Source: Siphonodentalium dalli
Taxonomy: Eukaryota > Mollusca > Scaphopoda > Gadilida > Siphonodentaliidae
Reading direction: 5' to 3'
Assembly: GCA_032622095.1 (NCBI GenBank)
Contig: CP136066.1
Location: 201,832,978-201,896,977, forward strand
Length of the DNA: 64,000 nt
In this document: in pieces, positions 46,163-58,394 of the stretch
Position numbering within the stretch: the stretch's first letter is position 1
Layout of the letters: every line of letters begins with the position of its first letter
Program-made: the position numbers and the translations under genes
The notes under the pieces: generated by a model
Database searches by the model: none
What the model saw: the letters and a program-made list of their open reading frames with translations, nothing else
What the model was told of the DNA's origin: nothing

Positions 46163-46546
46163 GTGAATAACGCTATCGGAAAATTATTTAATTTAAATAT
46201 GAGAACAAACTCGATTTATTTATTCGCGGATCTACGCGCAGAAAAGTCACCAAATCCAAAATCGGATCCAACACCATTAGTTTCCACACATTACTCACAT
46301 CATCCTAATATAGCCATAGTTGTAAAACAACTATTTTCCATCCTACAGAAAAGTGAAACAATGAATGCCGCAATGAAATCAGGTGATATTTTACCGAGCA
46401 AATGTCAGCCGAAAAACTTGAAAAAGATTCTGACAAAAGCAAGATTTACAACTGGTGGGAAATTAAATTTAGTTAATAATTGTGTGACAAACGATGTAGG
46501 ACATGCAAATATGTCCATACAGGCGAAAACCTAAAATTTAAATAAT
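46163..46546 (+). pseudogene. Penelope-like retroelement relic, region before GIY-YIG
   Basis: One frame (to about 46485) contains PNIAIVVKQLFSILQKSE, then GDILPSKCQPKNLKKILTKA and RF. After a frame slip, a second frame has RCRTCKYVHTGENLKF up to TAA near 46544. A PKNLxDxLxxA segment followed by a CxxC-YI/V knuckle is the arrangement I know from Penelope-like elements between RT and the GIY-YIG endonuclease. The RT and endonuclease are absent. The upstream 46125-46225 resembles 22722-22820. Assignment is from memory of the pattern. Confidence 0.45.
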
Positions 46547-46550
46547 AAAT

Positions 46551-46690
46551 AGGGTATTACTTGGTTGATTTGATAATATTGGCCTGATATCAGCCCTAGG
46601 AAACCTTATATCAGCCTTCGACCTCAGACTGATGTGAGGTCACCGAGGGCTGATATCGGGCCTAATATCAAACAAACCAGGTAATATCCT
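46551..46690. mobile_element. MITE family G, copy 2
   Basis: AGGGTATTACTTGGTTGATT and the mirrored AACCAGGTAATATCCT bound a GCCTGATATCAGCC/GGGCTGATATCGGGCC stem. Confidence 0.78.
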
Positions 46691-47760
46691 CTAAATATAT
46701 ATCAACTGACATAATCCATCATCATGAACCGCAATTGTGCTTTTTATAGACAATCGTCCATGTCCCCAGATAGAACAATTAGACCACCCGAATGTAGGAT
46801 TGTTTGTTCTGCAGATCTGACAGCGTGGCGAAAGGAGTCTGCGCCAAGTCACGACGAACTATACACTGTCTTGTCTCAATACGCTCAAATATTTCGTTAT
46901 GTCTAAATCTTATTCCCTTATATAACGATTCTTATATTTCGTTATAACGAATTAATCTTATTTATTTCGTTATAGCTAATTCTTATTTCGTTCTAACGTT
47001 ATCTTATTTCGTTCTAACGATTCCTTATTTCGTTTTGCGCGAACATCCGGGTTCTAATCAACTCTCGAATTACTTCCTTGTTTGGAAATAAATTATTTCT
47101 GAGAAATTCTGGTGGGCGTGAATCCGCTGGAGTTAGAGGTAATGTTCTTGTCGAATATTTCCTTCATGTGCATAGGGGACAGCTACTTTTCCCTTTTCCG
47201 TAAATACAATGGTAATTTTTGGTGAAAGTTTATACCTCGGTCTGTAAAATCGAAGTTTTGAGGCATCAATCAATTCCAAACTGCAGAAACTGATCTAGAA
47301 GATACTAGGTAAAAAATGTCAAATGTTCCACTTCCGGGTGCCATTTTGCTGGCCATCTTTGATGGGGAGTTCCAATGTTGCCCTAACAAGGTAGCATTAT
47401 GTCTTAACTTCACAAAAATATGTACAATTGTATACATATGACAAGAGTTTCTCAATATAGTTTGCATTAAACTGACTTAGTGACCCGTCTGAAAACGGAA
47501 GCCATGTTGGAGGTAAGGTTCCGAATTGAACTGGCTATCATGCTTTTTTATATTCTATAGACATTCAGCTTTGAGATTGTGTCCGTCGGTTTGGTAGCGG
47601 CCAACCTACCTGTCTGAACGACTAATACAGAATTTGAACGAACATCCGGGTGCTAATCAACTCTCGATTTACTTCCCTGTTTGGAAATCAATTCTTTCCA
47701 AGAAATTGTGGTAGGCGTGAATCCGCTGGAGGTAAAGATAATGTTCTTGTCAAATAGTTC
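46691..47760. repeat. Segmental duplicate of 24796-26600
   Basis: Landmarks are given at the 24.8-kb entry. This copy is shorter, mainly from a reduced minisatellite and missing spacers. Confidence 0.8.
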
Positions 47761-50010
47761 CTTTATGTACATCGGAGACAGTTACTGTTCCCTTTTAGTA
47801 AATCGGATTGGTTTGTGTTTGGAGCTGAATTCCGACTATATTAATGTAATTAATTATATATTTTATTGGAAAAAAAACGTTTTTCAATTAGTTTTCAAGA
47901 TGACGTTTCTCTCCCCTGAACTTTCTGTAGTCTGTGTACATCCTTGCTTTGTTCTTAATATATTACAGGAAATATTACTATTTAGAAAACTACCACGATC
48001 AGCTATAGTGTGTGTTTTTATTGCATATCTATCTTTGACAAAAATAACATTCTAAGTGAAATATAACACAAGAAGTTTAATAATCCTGTGTATGGTTTTT
48101 ATTTATTTATTATTATATTTTTAATAATAATGCAGTTATATGCCATCAAAACGATTTTCATACAATTTTTGTTGTGAGTTACATGTGTACATTTACAGCT
48201 GTACTATAAAAATAGTTATTTAGGTCTTCGTATAAACTAATGACTATGAGAAAAGTATACAGAAATTACCATTGGAACATCGGCCCAAGTGTCGAATGTC
48301 TCCGTCGAATCGCCCGTAATATTGTCATACATGTACTTCGCACTTGTGATCCTGATTCTCACAATGCGATAATATACAAGAATCTACGGCATCACAACTG
48401 CACCTGCGATGGGAAAAGCTGATGACAAAAATATTTATTCCCAATGTTTTTATGTGACTTGAATCATAAACCATCGCAAAGTTTTGCGAGTAATTAGTTG
48501 AATTAAATACACTTCCAGCAAGTTATATAGCAATCACTCGCGGAACTATATTTTATATTGTGCAGGGATACGCTACATGTAATTAACTACTGCGCACTTT
48601 CTTTCTAACTTTATCCTTCGATGTGTGCGGTTCATAATAAAGCATCTCTTAAACTTTTTATCACGTTTAGAGGTAGGTACCTCCCACTGAGCTCAAGTCT
48701 TCTCATTTTATCGTGTTAATTACATACCCAACGTAACATAGTTACAATTTCTTCAAAAATGGCCGAACATTTAACAGAATTAGCCCTTTTTCACTGTAAC
48801 GTTTGAAAAAATTGCCATAATGACACCAAACACCATGTTTATCATAAAATATAAATCATTTTGATGCGTAAAACGTTTTGCTTTCTTACCGGAATATAAT
48901 TATATAATAATTATTTGTGAAAAAAATTGTTGTTTTCAATTTTACACATTGTTCCGGTATTCGTATCTGGAAAATTATTGCGATTGTTTAGCATATATGT
49001 TCAGAGGGACCTTGTTTTTCTATATAATATTTCTTGTTTCATAAATTCGCCATGTAAAATGGGTTCGTATATCCGCTAGATTATTCCAAATCGCGAAGAG
49101 ACTCGAAAAATAGGGATCTTTAATTTTTAGTTCACAGATACTAACAGTTGAGAATATATAACCACCATCCGTTCACATATGGGTGTAATGTTTGGCCGAA
49201 ACTAACATTATGACATCGCTGATTTAGATGACAATTTCCCAGAAAAGAAGGTAAAATTTGTCAAAAGTGTTTGTATATTATATATCACGTGATCTAAAAC
49301 AAGGAATTTTCCAGAATTTTGGAGAAACGGATGTGCTCAAAAGTGTCAAATAAATGAATTTCTAAATAAATTTTGGGCTTTACACAGGGATAAACACAAA
49401 TATGTATAAGATTGTCAACATAAGATACTGCATACAAAAATAAAAAAAAAGATCTATTTCTTTAGAGAGGAGAGTAGGGATTTCCGATGTTCCTCAGATA
49501 TATTTTTAGTGACTTTGCAGTGAAGAATTATTATAAAGTAACACACAGTTAAACGCACAACACACAGCGAAAATATGCTGCAACAGCTATACATATAATG
49601 CAGGTATATATCGGTACTCGATCTGCAAACCAAATGAAAATTGGCTTTGTATTGTGTCAACTTTCTCAGAAAAACAAAAACAAAAACATGTCGAAACCTA
49701 GTTTCCGATGGGTAACTGTAAAGTCTTAAAAATATTTTTAAACAATATTTAGGGCTAATTATACTACATGTATGCTTATATGAATATAGAATATATATTA
49801 TTTTCTTTGCGTTGTTTTTCAAATTTCTGAGAAAGTTTCAGTTAGAATGTACGCAAGCCTATTTTTACCCAAAAGCTCCAGTATCACAGTGCATTGCCCT
49901 ATGGATGCATTTGATGTCTTAGGAAATCTATGAACCATAGAGATTTGTTTAAATGCCCATTTTTCGACCTTGTTAAGTGCGGTTTTCTACAATATCACTC
50001 ATCGGCGACA
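47761..50010. other. No supported gene
   Basis: AT-rich interval. Frames at 47681-48055, 48240-48422 and 49454-49822 (minus) are short, biased to Phe/Ile/Tyr or unrecognised, and lack convincing splice sites. The 48240-48422 frame (ECLRRIARNIVIHVLRTC) is the least biased and might be an exon, but nothing supports it. Confidence 0.4.
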
Positions 50011-51629
50011 CCAGGGCCCTGTACTATAGATTTCCAATAGCCGTGTTTGAACACGTAGACAACGTTCCTCGGTAATTTCCTAGTCTTGTAAAGCGAGACT
50101 TGTGTTCTATAGTACTCGAGCAATTGTATTCTTGTAAATTCCTTGCATTGGATATTGGAATTTAACAATAGGCGACTACACTTTTTCACACCATACATCG
50201 TTGTGAACTGACTTATATAATATTCTCGGAGAGCCATTCTGTTACTGGGATTCATTTCAACAGCACGCTGCTCGGTTTTTGGGGTGAATGGAGTGTCCCA
50301 ACGCTGCATCTTTTTGTTATTCTATAGTACTCGAATTGTCTATTTTGGGGAAAACAAGAACTCGCTTGACGGGCTGATAAATTACCAACTTAGGGAGTTC
50401 CATAGTACAGAAATAACACAAATCGGGTAGAATACGGTGTTAAAATTACAAGTTTTCGAGGCTGAATTAGTGGTTGTCACCGCAATGAAACGCGTTCGAA
50501 TGTCGATATGTCGGATTATCGCTTGGTGTATTGCGCACTCATGCATTAATCCTTTGTCGACGTGTGACGTTTCACGAGGTCAGTAAAATCGTAGTCGTAT
50601 TGGGATGATGGGTTCAAAATACGCATGGGCGTAGATAGATATATTTTGAGATGGGGTTCATAAACAGAGACAAATTGGCTTTGATAAATAAGGGTTTCCG
50701 CATAAATTATGTTGTGACGGGCGATTCTCGCCAAAATACTCAACAATTGGGAATTTCATGCAGGGACGTGTCGATGGGTGTTGGCGCATCATCATAATCT
50801 TCGTCCCAAAGTTCGTAATGATTGATATATGGAGTTAAATGGCAATTAGTTGAGAAGTTTCGATCGGTTGGAGTTGTTGGGCTGGGGATTTCCAACAGTT
50901 GGAAATATTGAGTAAACCATTGCAGATTTTCAACCGAATGGGGTGCAAATATAGTTTTCCGGACTCGGAAATAATATCTGGTTCAGGGAGGGGGTGCACC
51001 CGGGAAGCGGAAACCTTGTACGTGAATGTTACTGCGATTCCATGGTAGAAAATGGCACTGAATTTGAAAATTAAGACTGGAGAATAGGTTGTAATCATTA
51101 CAATGGCTAAATTTTACTTTATACCACTAGTATAATGTTTTCCTACATTCAGTGTAATTTTGGTTGTTAAATCTATGTTTCTCCTTATAGACCTTATATT
51201 AAACAAAAAGTCACACCGACCCTTTGGAAAATATACTTGAAATATATATTTTCACACTTTTAAATTGGAAATATTTTTATCAGTCTATTATCTCCAGCAA
51301 TTCAGTTTGTTTTCAATTACATTGTACATGTATCGAAATCGTATGTATACGACATCCAGTTAAAAGTTTCCCTGCTCAATCTGACACTATATAATCACCA
51401 TGTGTAGGTTTTTCTGTCGATGTGGTTTATTTGTTATCACTCACTATGTCTCTATCCGTCTCTACCCCTTTGTGTTCGTACATGCATCGTTAAATATATT
51501 TGACCATGAACCATGTAAATACAAGGAAACTCGTGAAAAGCTATATATATATTGTCTTCTATGACGTAGGTCAATAAAACATCTATCTCTTATAAAGACG
51601 TTTTCGCGTATGATATATTGTACTCGTGT

Positions 51630-53228
51630 CAGGCTTGGGGCAATTACTTGTGAATGTAATTAATTACAATTACAATTACTTCAACATTTTTCAATTACAA
51701 TTCCCATTACATCTATTTCACAATGTAATTAATTACAATTACAATTACATTTCAGCACATCATTGAAGTAGGAACACTTTTTATTTATATAAACTCTATT
51801 TGATAACAAAACATAAATTTAATACAAGCAAGATGAAATACACAATGAAGCACACTTGGTACAGAGCAGCCAATGTACTGAGTCCAGTATAGGTGTTCGT
51901 AGAACTGAGCGAATCATGATTTATAGCTGGCAATTCCAGCGTGTTGCATTGGCAGCTTGTAGTCGGGGTTGATCTTCTAGAAATTGGAATGATATCAGAG
52001 ATTTATGAACTTTGCTAACTATCTTCAATGCTTTGGCATTCTTGACCGATATTTTTGCAAACTGAAAGATCCTCGTAGGTTGTTGATCACTTGCTGATGG
52101 TGCTTGTGTGACTGTGGATTCATATATATCTTGATGCTTTCGCTATAAAATGGAAATAATAGAGTATATTAGTAACACACATGTCACATGTATCCATCAT
52201 TTATTCATTAAGGGAATAAGACTATCTCAGTAAGTCAGACACACAGCCAGGCCAATTGTAAAGGACAATGAGATAATCAACACTCTGATTGTTAATTAGA
52301 GTCATAAACTTAATTATCCTTTGTGGCCACCAGCTTACTGGTAACACAATGCCTCCACTAGACAGTGCTAATTGGGGGATTATTGAGGCAGATATTTGTC
52401 CCCGCTTTGTCATTCAGTTGCAAATTAGAAGGGACAAGAAGAAACAATGCATATACCAAACCACCATATGACTGAAGTTATATGTCAATGGAATTAAACA
52501 AAACTAATACATAAAAATGGAAACTTACCTTCAGATGTGTCACAAAATTGGAGGTAACTTTTTTGGAACTGGATATTGTAGTTGGGCAAAGTTTGCACTT
52601 CGCTTTCATAGGACACGATGTGTCGTTCTGCAAATTAAAATGCTGCCAGATTGTGTAGACATTTTTATAGCATTAGCAATGGTTGGTATTTTTTTGTTTA
52701 TGGTTGGTATGAATTTCTACCATAGCATATATACCATAACAGATGGAGATAATGAAACATGATCATAAGAGTGATATATTATAGTGATCTATTGTCAATT
52801 ATTTGAAGTTGGTTTCTCATTGTATTTATCAAAACAAGCCTTCTACCTCAAAGGTTAACCAATGCTTAAGCAAACAAACAGGAGGTGTCAACAGAATTCA
52901 CCATTGAGACACAGTGGATAAAAACTCAGTGTTGTGACAACATGGTGATAGCCAGTCACCAGTCTTACACTTTGAAATTTGGAAAAAAAACATTTGAAGA
53001 AACCATGGGATGAATCATGAAAGAGAACTTTGAGAAGAAACAAGTACCTGTGATTTTGAAGTAATTGAAATTAGACCCTAATTACAATTACAATTACATT
53101 ATAACCAATTACAATTGCAATTACATGTAATTGAGAATAAACTCAATTACCAATTACATGCAATTACTTGAAAAAATGTAATTAATTACAATCAATTACA
53201 ATTACAAATTACAATTACCCCATCCCTG
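51630..53228. mobile_element. Non-autonomous hAT element, 1599 bp, with 8-bp TSD
   Basis: The ends are CAGGCTTGGGGCAATTAC and (complement) CAGGGATGGGGTAATTGT. ACTCGTGT is duplicated at 51622-51629 and 53229-53236. Subterminal TAATTACAATTACAATTAC repeats mark both ends (51655-51750, 53080-53215). There is no transposase; the interior frames at 52289-52762 are unremarkable. Confidence 0.92.
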
Positions 53229-53278
53229 ACTCGTGTTCAGCGTTTACATGTTGTAAGCGTTTGTGTATTTTCGCGATG

Positions 53279-54819
53279 CTTGTGCCATTGGGACATTTAT
53301 TGACTTTGAAAAAGCATTTGATAAAATATGGAGACAGGGACTATGGCACAAACTTTTATCAAACGGAGTAAATGGAAAAATATTTAAAGTCATTTGCAAT
53401 ATGTACTCGAACATTAAGTCCAAAGTTCAACTAGGAAATGAGCAGTCCAATTTTTTTCCATGTTTTTCTGGTGTTCGACAGGGCGCAATCTTTCACCAAT
53501 CCTTTTTGCATTGTACGTAAACGATTTGGAATCTTATCTGACAACTACAGAAGCTATTGGTCTGCCAAAATTGTCCGATGATATTGAAAAAAACTTGAAC
53601 ATCTATACGAAACTTTTTGTAATTTTGTATGCAGACGATACCGTGCTGATGGCAGAAACACCTGCAAAATTACAAAAAGCTTTGGATTCCTCCTATAAGT
53701 ACTGTGAAATTTGGAAATTAACAGTTAATGTCGATAAAACCAAAATATTGTTGATATCCAAACCTAGCCTTCCAAAAAACAGAAACAAATTCTATAATGG
53801 GAGGGAAATTGAAGTTGTTAAAAAAAATTAATTATCTGGGAATTATACATACTAAATATGGCTCATATTCTGAAGCAAGGAAGGTTCTTGTAGACAAAGC
53901 CACTAAAGCTATGTGGTCCATAATCACCAAATCAAGAGCTCACTGCCTTTCGGTAAAAGACAAATTTGATTTATTTGATGCACAAGTTGCACCCATACTT
54001 GCCTATGGGAGTGAAATTTGGGGCACAGGAAACAATGATATAATTGAGAACATACATAGAAAATTTTGTAAGTTTGTTTTACAGCTAAAACCATCTACAT
54101 ACAATCATATGATATATGGAGAGACCGGACGAATGCCAATTGATGTATTAATAACCATGCGTGTGATAAAGTATTGGTTGAAAGTGGTAAATATGAATTG
54201 TAATAGATATTGTAAAATATTATATATGTTAGCGCTTAAACTCAGTAATGTCGCATCTTCTAATTTCACATGGATAAACAAAGTTAAGCAAATTTTAACA
54301 GAATGTGGTCAGATTCACTTAATGAATTTAGATAAAATTCAATGTACTGAACGATTACTCTCGTACATTGAGTGCAACCTTATTGGTAGATTCCATGATA
54401 AATGGAAGACTGATATAGACGCCTCGGGTAGTAGGGGAATTATATACAAAATGTTCAAATATGATATCCATTTTGAAGATTACTTGAATGTTCTTGACAC
54501 CATAAACCGGTTAACATTATGTAGATTTCGTACATGTAATCATCAGCTACCCATAGAGACAGGCTGATGGAATACTATTGATCTAGCTGACAGAATATGC
54601 CCAAAGTGTCACAAAAGCAGTCTTGGTGATGAATTTCACTATTTATTGGAATGTGAATTCTTTATGGATGTAAGAAAATGCTTTTTACAACCAAAATACA
54701 TTAGAAGAAGAGATACTACTGCGATGAATGAAATTCTTAACATGAAGAATCACACACTACTCCGCAGACTATGTGCTTTCATTAGGATCATCACGAACGT
54801 TTTCGCGGTAAATCTCTAA
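53279..54819 (+). pseudogene. LINE ORF2 relic: RT palm to C-terminal zinc knuckle
   Basis: The same family as the LINE at 40 kb, more complete at the 5' side. In order: TFIDFEKAFDKIWRQGL (RT block with the first catalytic Asp), GVRQGA, LFALYVNDLE, YADDTVLMAE (the catalytic YADD is intact), INYLGIIHT, LAYGSEIWG, and CPKCHKSSLGDEFHYLLEC. It is broken by a frameshift near 53490, another near 53815 and a TGA at 54565-54567 just before the zinc knuckle. The ORF would end at about 54819. It is 5'-truncated upstream of RT, near 53279. Confidence 0.88.
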
Positions 54820-54859
54820 GCGAGAAACACTATATGGATTCTCATTCATTCATCTATGC

Positions 54860-55800
54860 GGATGGTCAGATGTGTGGTTCGGCAGAAAGTCTTGGGCTTT
54901 CTGTTGAACTTAGCTAGCTGCTCATCCGCGTGGATGAATGTGAACCAAGTAACTAAATATCTGCCAATGAGCACAGTGATTATCCAGGTATATTCAATTA
55001 TAATTGATTATTTATATGGTCATGCTATAATATTCACACTTGGCTTCTATGTTAGTGTATTAAAATATATATGTATGGTTCCCGGAATCAATTATACAAT
55101 ATAGCCACAACGGGTGAACGAAATGGCAGTCAACGGCTCGACTTACTTTAATTGAGATGTTAAATTAAGTCTGGCATGCATAGTTGTTTAGTATAACTAC
55201 TAAAATTGACGATATATGGACCTATCATTTGTAGCCAAAACTAAACACACGGGTGTGAATAAATGAACTCTTAGTTCCGTTTGCGATCGATTAGTTTACT
55301 CCATCCAACAATATTTCACATGATAGTACGACATGTATACTTCGGACGACAAATAAGCTAGTAGCTGTGTCAGAATTAAACTGCGATTATACTCATCGAA
55401 TTTAAACAAGCATCGAACCGGAACCATATGTAAATATCTATTATATATATTGCTATATTATGTCTATTGTATATATCCTTTATGTAATATGTAATGTATT
55501 TACTTGGATGATATAATAAAGCATACGATTATGGTGCTCGCAAGTAGATTTCATGTTCCCCATTGCCTACCATAACATTGACTTTATATATCAACTAAAC
55601 CACTCGCCAACTGACTCAAATATATATATATAGGCATTGCTATATCCATTTATGTATAATATTAGAGTAAGTTCCCTTTACCCATTAACAAGCGTTCGCA
55701 TCCACGCGCAGCAAACGGAGATCCATAGTATTGGATTTTGTCTGTTCTTGTAAATGACGGGGAATCGCACACACTTGTAAATTACCGTATCCATAGTATT
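54860..55800. other. No recognised gene
   Basis: AT-rich right part of the TIR-bounded block. (TA)n tracts at about 55620. Nothing further. Confidence 0.4.
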
Positions 55801-56217
55801 CGACACGTTATCCACGTGTTCAAACACGGCTATTGGAAATCTATAGTACAGGCCCCAGAACGCATTAATCCTCCATCCGATATATACCAGTTTGCGTGAA
55901 AGAGCATAGGGGGCGAATAGAGCGACAATGACAGAAAAATATGCAATCAGGCGATGAAATGGCTGTCAAAATGGCCGCAACTCCAATCAATGCTACGACG
56001 AAAGCAACATATTGGGTAACCACATATATCGAAGTTACAGATTGGTAATTTACAAGTGTGTTGTTATTTATCTTTAAAGGTACACATATAATTAAAACAG
56101 ATATATCTGAATGATTTATCGATCATCGTTAACCCAATGATTTACTTACTCGGGTTTTCTGCTTAGATAGCATCCAACATTCGGGCCAAACAGTTATTTC
56201 GGGCATGCAACACCATA

Positions 56218-56415
56218 TTTTTATTTTAATTAACCCTCATAATTGGACCATATGTATTCTTTAAATCACCTTAATGGGACCATATTTCAATTAGCCCCAT
56301 GGTTCCATATTTTATTAACCCTCATGGGACCATATTTTAATTAACAATCAAGGTACAATTTTAATTAACCATCATGGGACTATATTGTTATTAACCTCGT
56401 TGGACCATATATTAA
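56218..56415. repeat. Minisatellite, about 30-bp unit, block 1
   Basis: Six or so units like ATTAACCCTCATGGGACCAT followed by ATTTTA. Confidence 0.85.
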
Positions 56416-56844
56416 ACGGACATGGCTCATTCGAACCTCCATTTTTTTCTACGTCATTTAAACCAACGGATACGACAGGTCGATAAATATACGAACTATT
56501 GATATACCGACTTCATATGCTCCGAAAAACACTTACCGAAGTCAGTCATATTTTCAACTTTTCGTCAGAAGTCAGACAAACGCTCTTTATTGCTTCCATA
56601 TCAGGAATAGACTACCACGGAACTCTCTTTTCAGCTCCATGTCACGCAAATGGCTATTTTGTGTTTGGGACCCAAACACCGTATTCACAGTTGTATTTAT
56701 CATTTCTTCAATGCGTCTGTTTGGGTTACAGGATGCTCGTAGAAATGTAGTTAAGATATTTATCGAACTATTTCGATACAGAGAAAAATTCAAAAGCGAA
56801 TAATATTATGTGCATTTTGCAGCGCAAACCGCCATGTGGCTTTT
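56416..56844. other. Segment interrupting the minisatellite
   Basis: Unrelated sequence between the two minisatellite blocks, probably an insertion. Frames on both strands (56499-56750 plus; 56587-56793 minus) are unrecognised. Confidence 0.45.
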
Positions 56845-57075
56845 TATTTAACCCTGATGTGACCATATTTTAATTTACCCTCTCTGTATGTAACCATATT
56901 TTAATTTACCCTCTCTGGATGTGACCATATTTAAATTATCCTCTCTGTATGCGACCATATTTTAATTTACCCTCATCGGACCATATTTCAATTAACCCTC
57001 TCTGGGTCTGACCATATTTCAATTTATCCTCATATATATATACATGTATTTTAATTAATCCTTATGAGAGGCCAT
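56845..57075. repeat. Minisatellite, block 2
   Basis: Seven or so units like TAATTTACCCTCTCTGTATG followed by TGACCATATTT. It is clearly related to block 1. Confidence 0.85.
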
Positions 57076-57647
57076 ATCAGGAGTGCGTTACCTGAGGCCA
57101 TTATTAGATCATCATTACGCCCTCCTAGAGTGTAGATTGGCAAGTATATCTAACCCTGTCGCAGGTGATGGACTAAATGTGATTAAAACATACTCGATAT
57201 TTGCGTAATTTGATGTACTAAATGTGATTAGAAACGTGTTCGGTGATTTGCGTACAAGAACCATGTTACGAAGATCGCAAATGTTTTGCCCAATTATTAT
57301 TCTGCATGCTATTTCAGGCGCTATTCAGACCACTTTTTCAAATGAAATTAGAACAGGTATTTGCGTAGTTGTATGGACTAGATGTGATTTAAAAATATCG
57401 AAAAAATCAACTACATAGGCATTACCTTTACAGGTTTTTCACAATCACCACATTAAAGTTGTAATAGTGTACATATGGCTAACAATATGATATTGAGGGC
57501 GTTACCATTTCTGACTATGGGTTTCTTGTTATTATTGGTGTGAGGTATATTTTTGTTCTGGAATCTTGTGCGTTATATGTGACTCATTTGAAGAACAATA
57601 CAACACGCTGCCTAAATATTGGTTATACCGTGTATAGTATTATACTT

Positions 57648-57760
57648 ATGTTCTAACTCGCTTGCAGCTCGAACGAACATAAAGTATTTATGGAATAACT
57701 ACAACGAATGCATGATGTTAAATGTAAACTTTAATGGACAAACGTGAAGTGTAGCGATAA
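57648..57760 (+). repeat. 113-bp direct repeat, copy 1
   Basis: ATGTTCTAACTCGCTTGCAG to GTGAAGTGTAGCGATA, identical by eye to 58076-58188. The start and inner GAACGAACATA can form a short stem. Confidence 0.9.
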
Positions 57761-57835
57761 ATATCGTTCGCAGACTATCAGTCATAAACAAATATGACAT
57801 GAAATGATGAATATTATGGGGTGGTGGGTGGGGGG

Positions 57836-58076
57836 GATACAACGCAAAACTTCAAGAGTAGAATGAAGCTTGACCACCGTGTCAAGCGAGTTAAACCAAT
57901 GCAAAATCAGTCGTGTGAATAAGCTCACACGAGCTCGTCGTTACGATTGCCTTGAGCATCGTTCAGACGGCGCGGTATTGACCCAGTTTGAATGACCAAA
58001 ACAAACTGGACAACTTCGTTAACTCGTTACCGGCCGTGCACTATGCACACGTTGGCGAACATCAATAAATATATTT
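57836..58076. repeat. Near-identical hairpin-rich repeat, copy 1
   Basis: 241 bp starting GATACAACGCAAAACTTC and ending CATCAATAAATATATTT. It differs from 61968-62208 at one place only (TTCGTTAACTC versus TTCGTAAACTC). It contains serial short stems: CTTGAC/GTCAAG, TCGTGTGA/TCACACGA, CAGTTTG/CAAACTG, GTGCA/TGCAC. No frame is conserved. Orientation is unknown. Confidence 0.9.
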
Positions 58077-58188
58077 ATGTTCTAACTCGCTTGCAGCTCG
58101 AACGAACATAAAGTATTTATGGAATAACTACAACGAATGCATGATGTTAAATGTAAACTTTAATGGACAAACGTGAAGTGTAGCGATA
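58076..58188 (+). repeat. 113-bp direct repeat, copy 2
   Basis: See copy 1. Together they bracket the 241-bp repeat. Confidence 0.9.
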
Positions 58189-58394
58189 GACCAACAAAGT
58201 TAGGGGAAATAATGTAGGCGACACGACGTCTCATTTGTAAAATCTATACTAGTACCGTATTGATATTGACGTATATCTGTCTAGCAACGCTAAACAAGTG
58301 TCACTATGTGTGAGCTAATGTTATTTCATAGATGCTTTGACTTTATTGCTAATCAATTAATATTACGAACAAAGATCTGTATGATCCTGCATAC

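Larger units (their letters stand above)
50014..55856. mobile_element. TIR-bounded element or block, 5.8 kb, with nested hAT and LINE
   Basis: The 51-bp ends 50014-50064 and 55806-55856 are inverted with few mismatches (TGTACTATAGATTTCCAATA, GCCGTGTTTGAACACGT). Subterminal CTATAGTACTCGA or CCATAGTATTCGA words repeat inside both ends. The flanking TSD is not clear. The interior holds the hAT element 51630-53228 and a LINE at 53279-54819. The 104-codon minus frame at 49995-50309 overlaps the left TIR and is not thought to be a host gene. Confidence 0.65.

Noticed and set aside
49454-49822. 122-codon minus-strand gene
   Set aside because: Composition biased to Ile, Tyr, Phe and Ser, as expected of AT-rich non-coding DNA. 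No splice or family support.
49995-50309. 104-codon minus-strand gene
   Set aside because: Its C-terminal part is the TIR of the 5.8-kb block. No homology or splice signals, so it is probably element sequence.
55856-56040. Minus-strand hydrophobic ORF (VAFVVALIGVAAILTAI)
   Set aside because: Open for about 65 codons with one hydrophobic run, but no start, no acceptor, and its 5' part shares words with the TIR block. Not supported.
57836-58076. Hammerhead ribozyme retrozyme
   Set aside because: I found no CTGATGA...GAAA catalytic core on either strand of the repeat or its 113-bp flanks.
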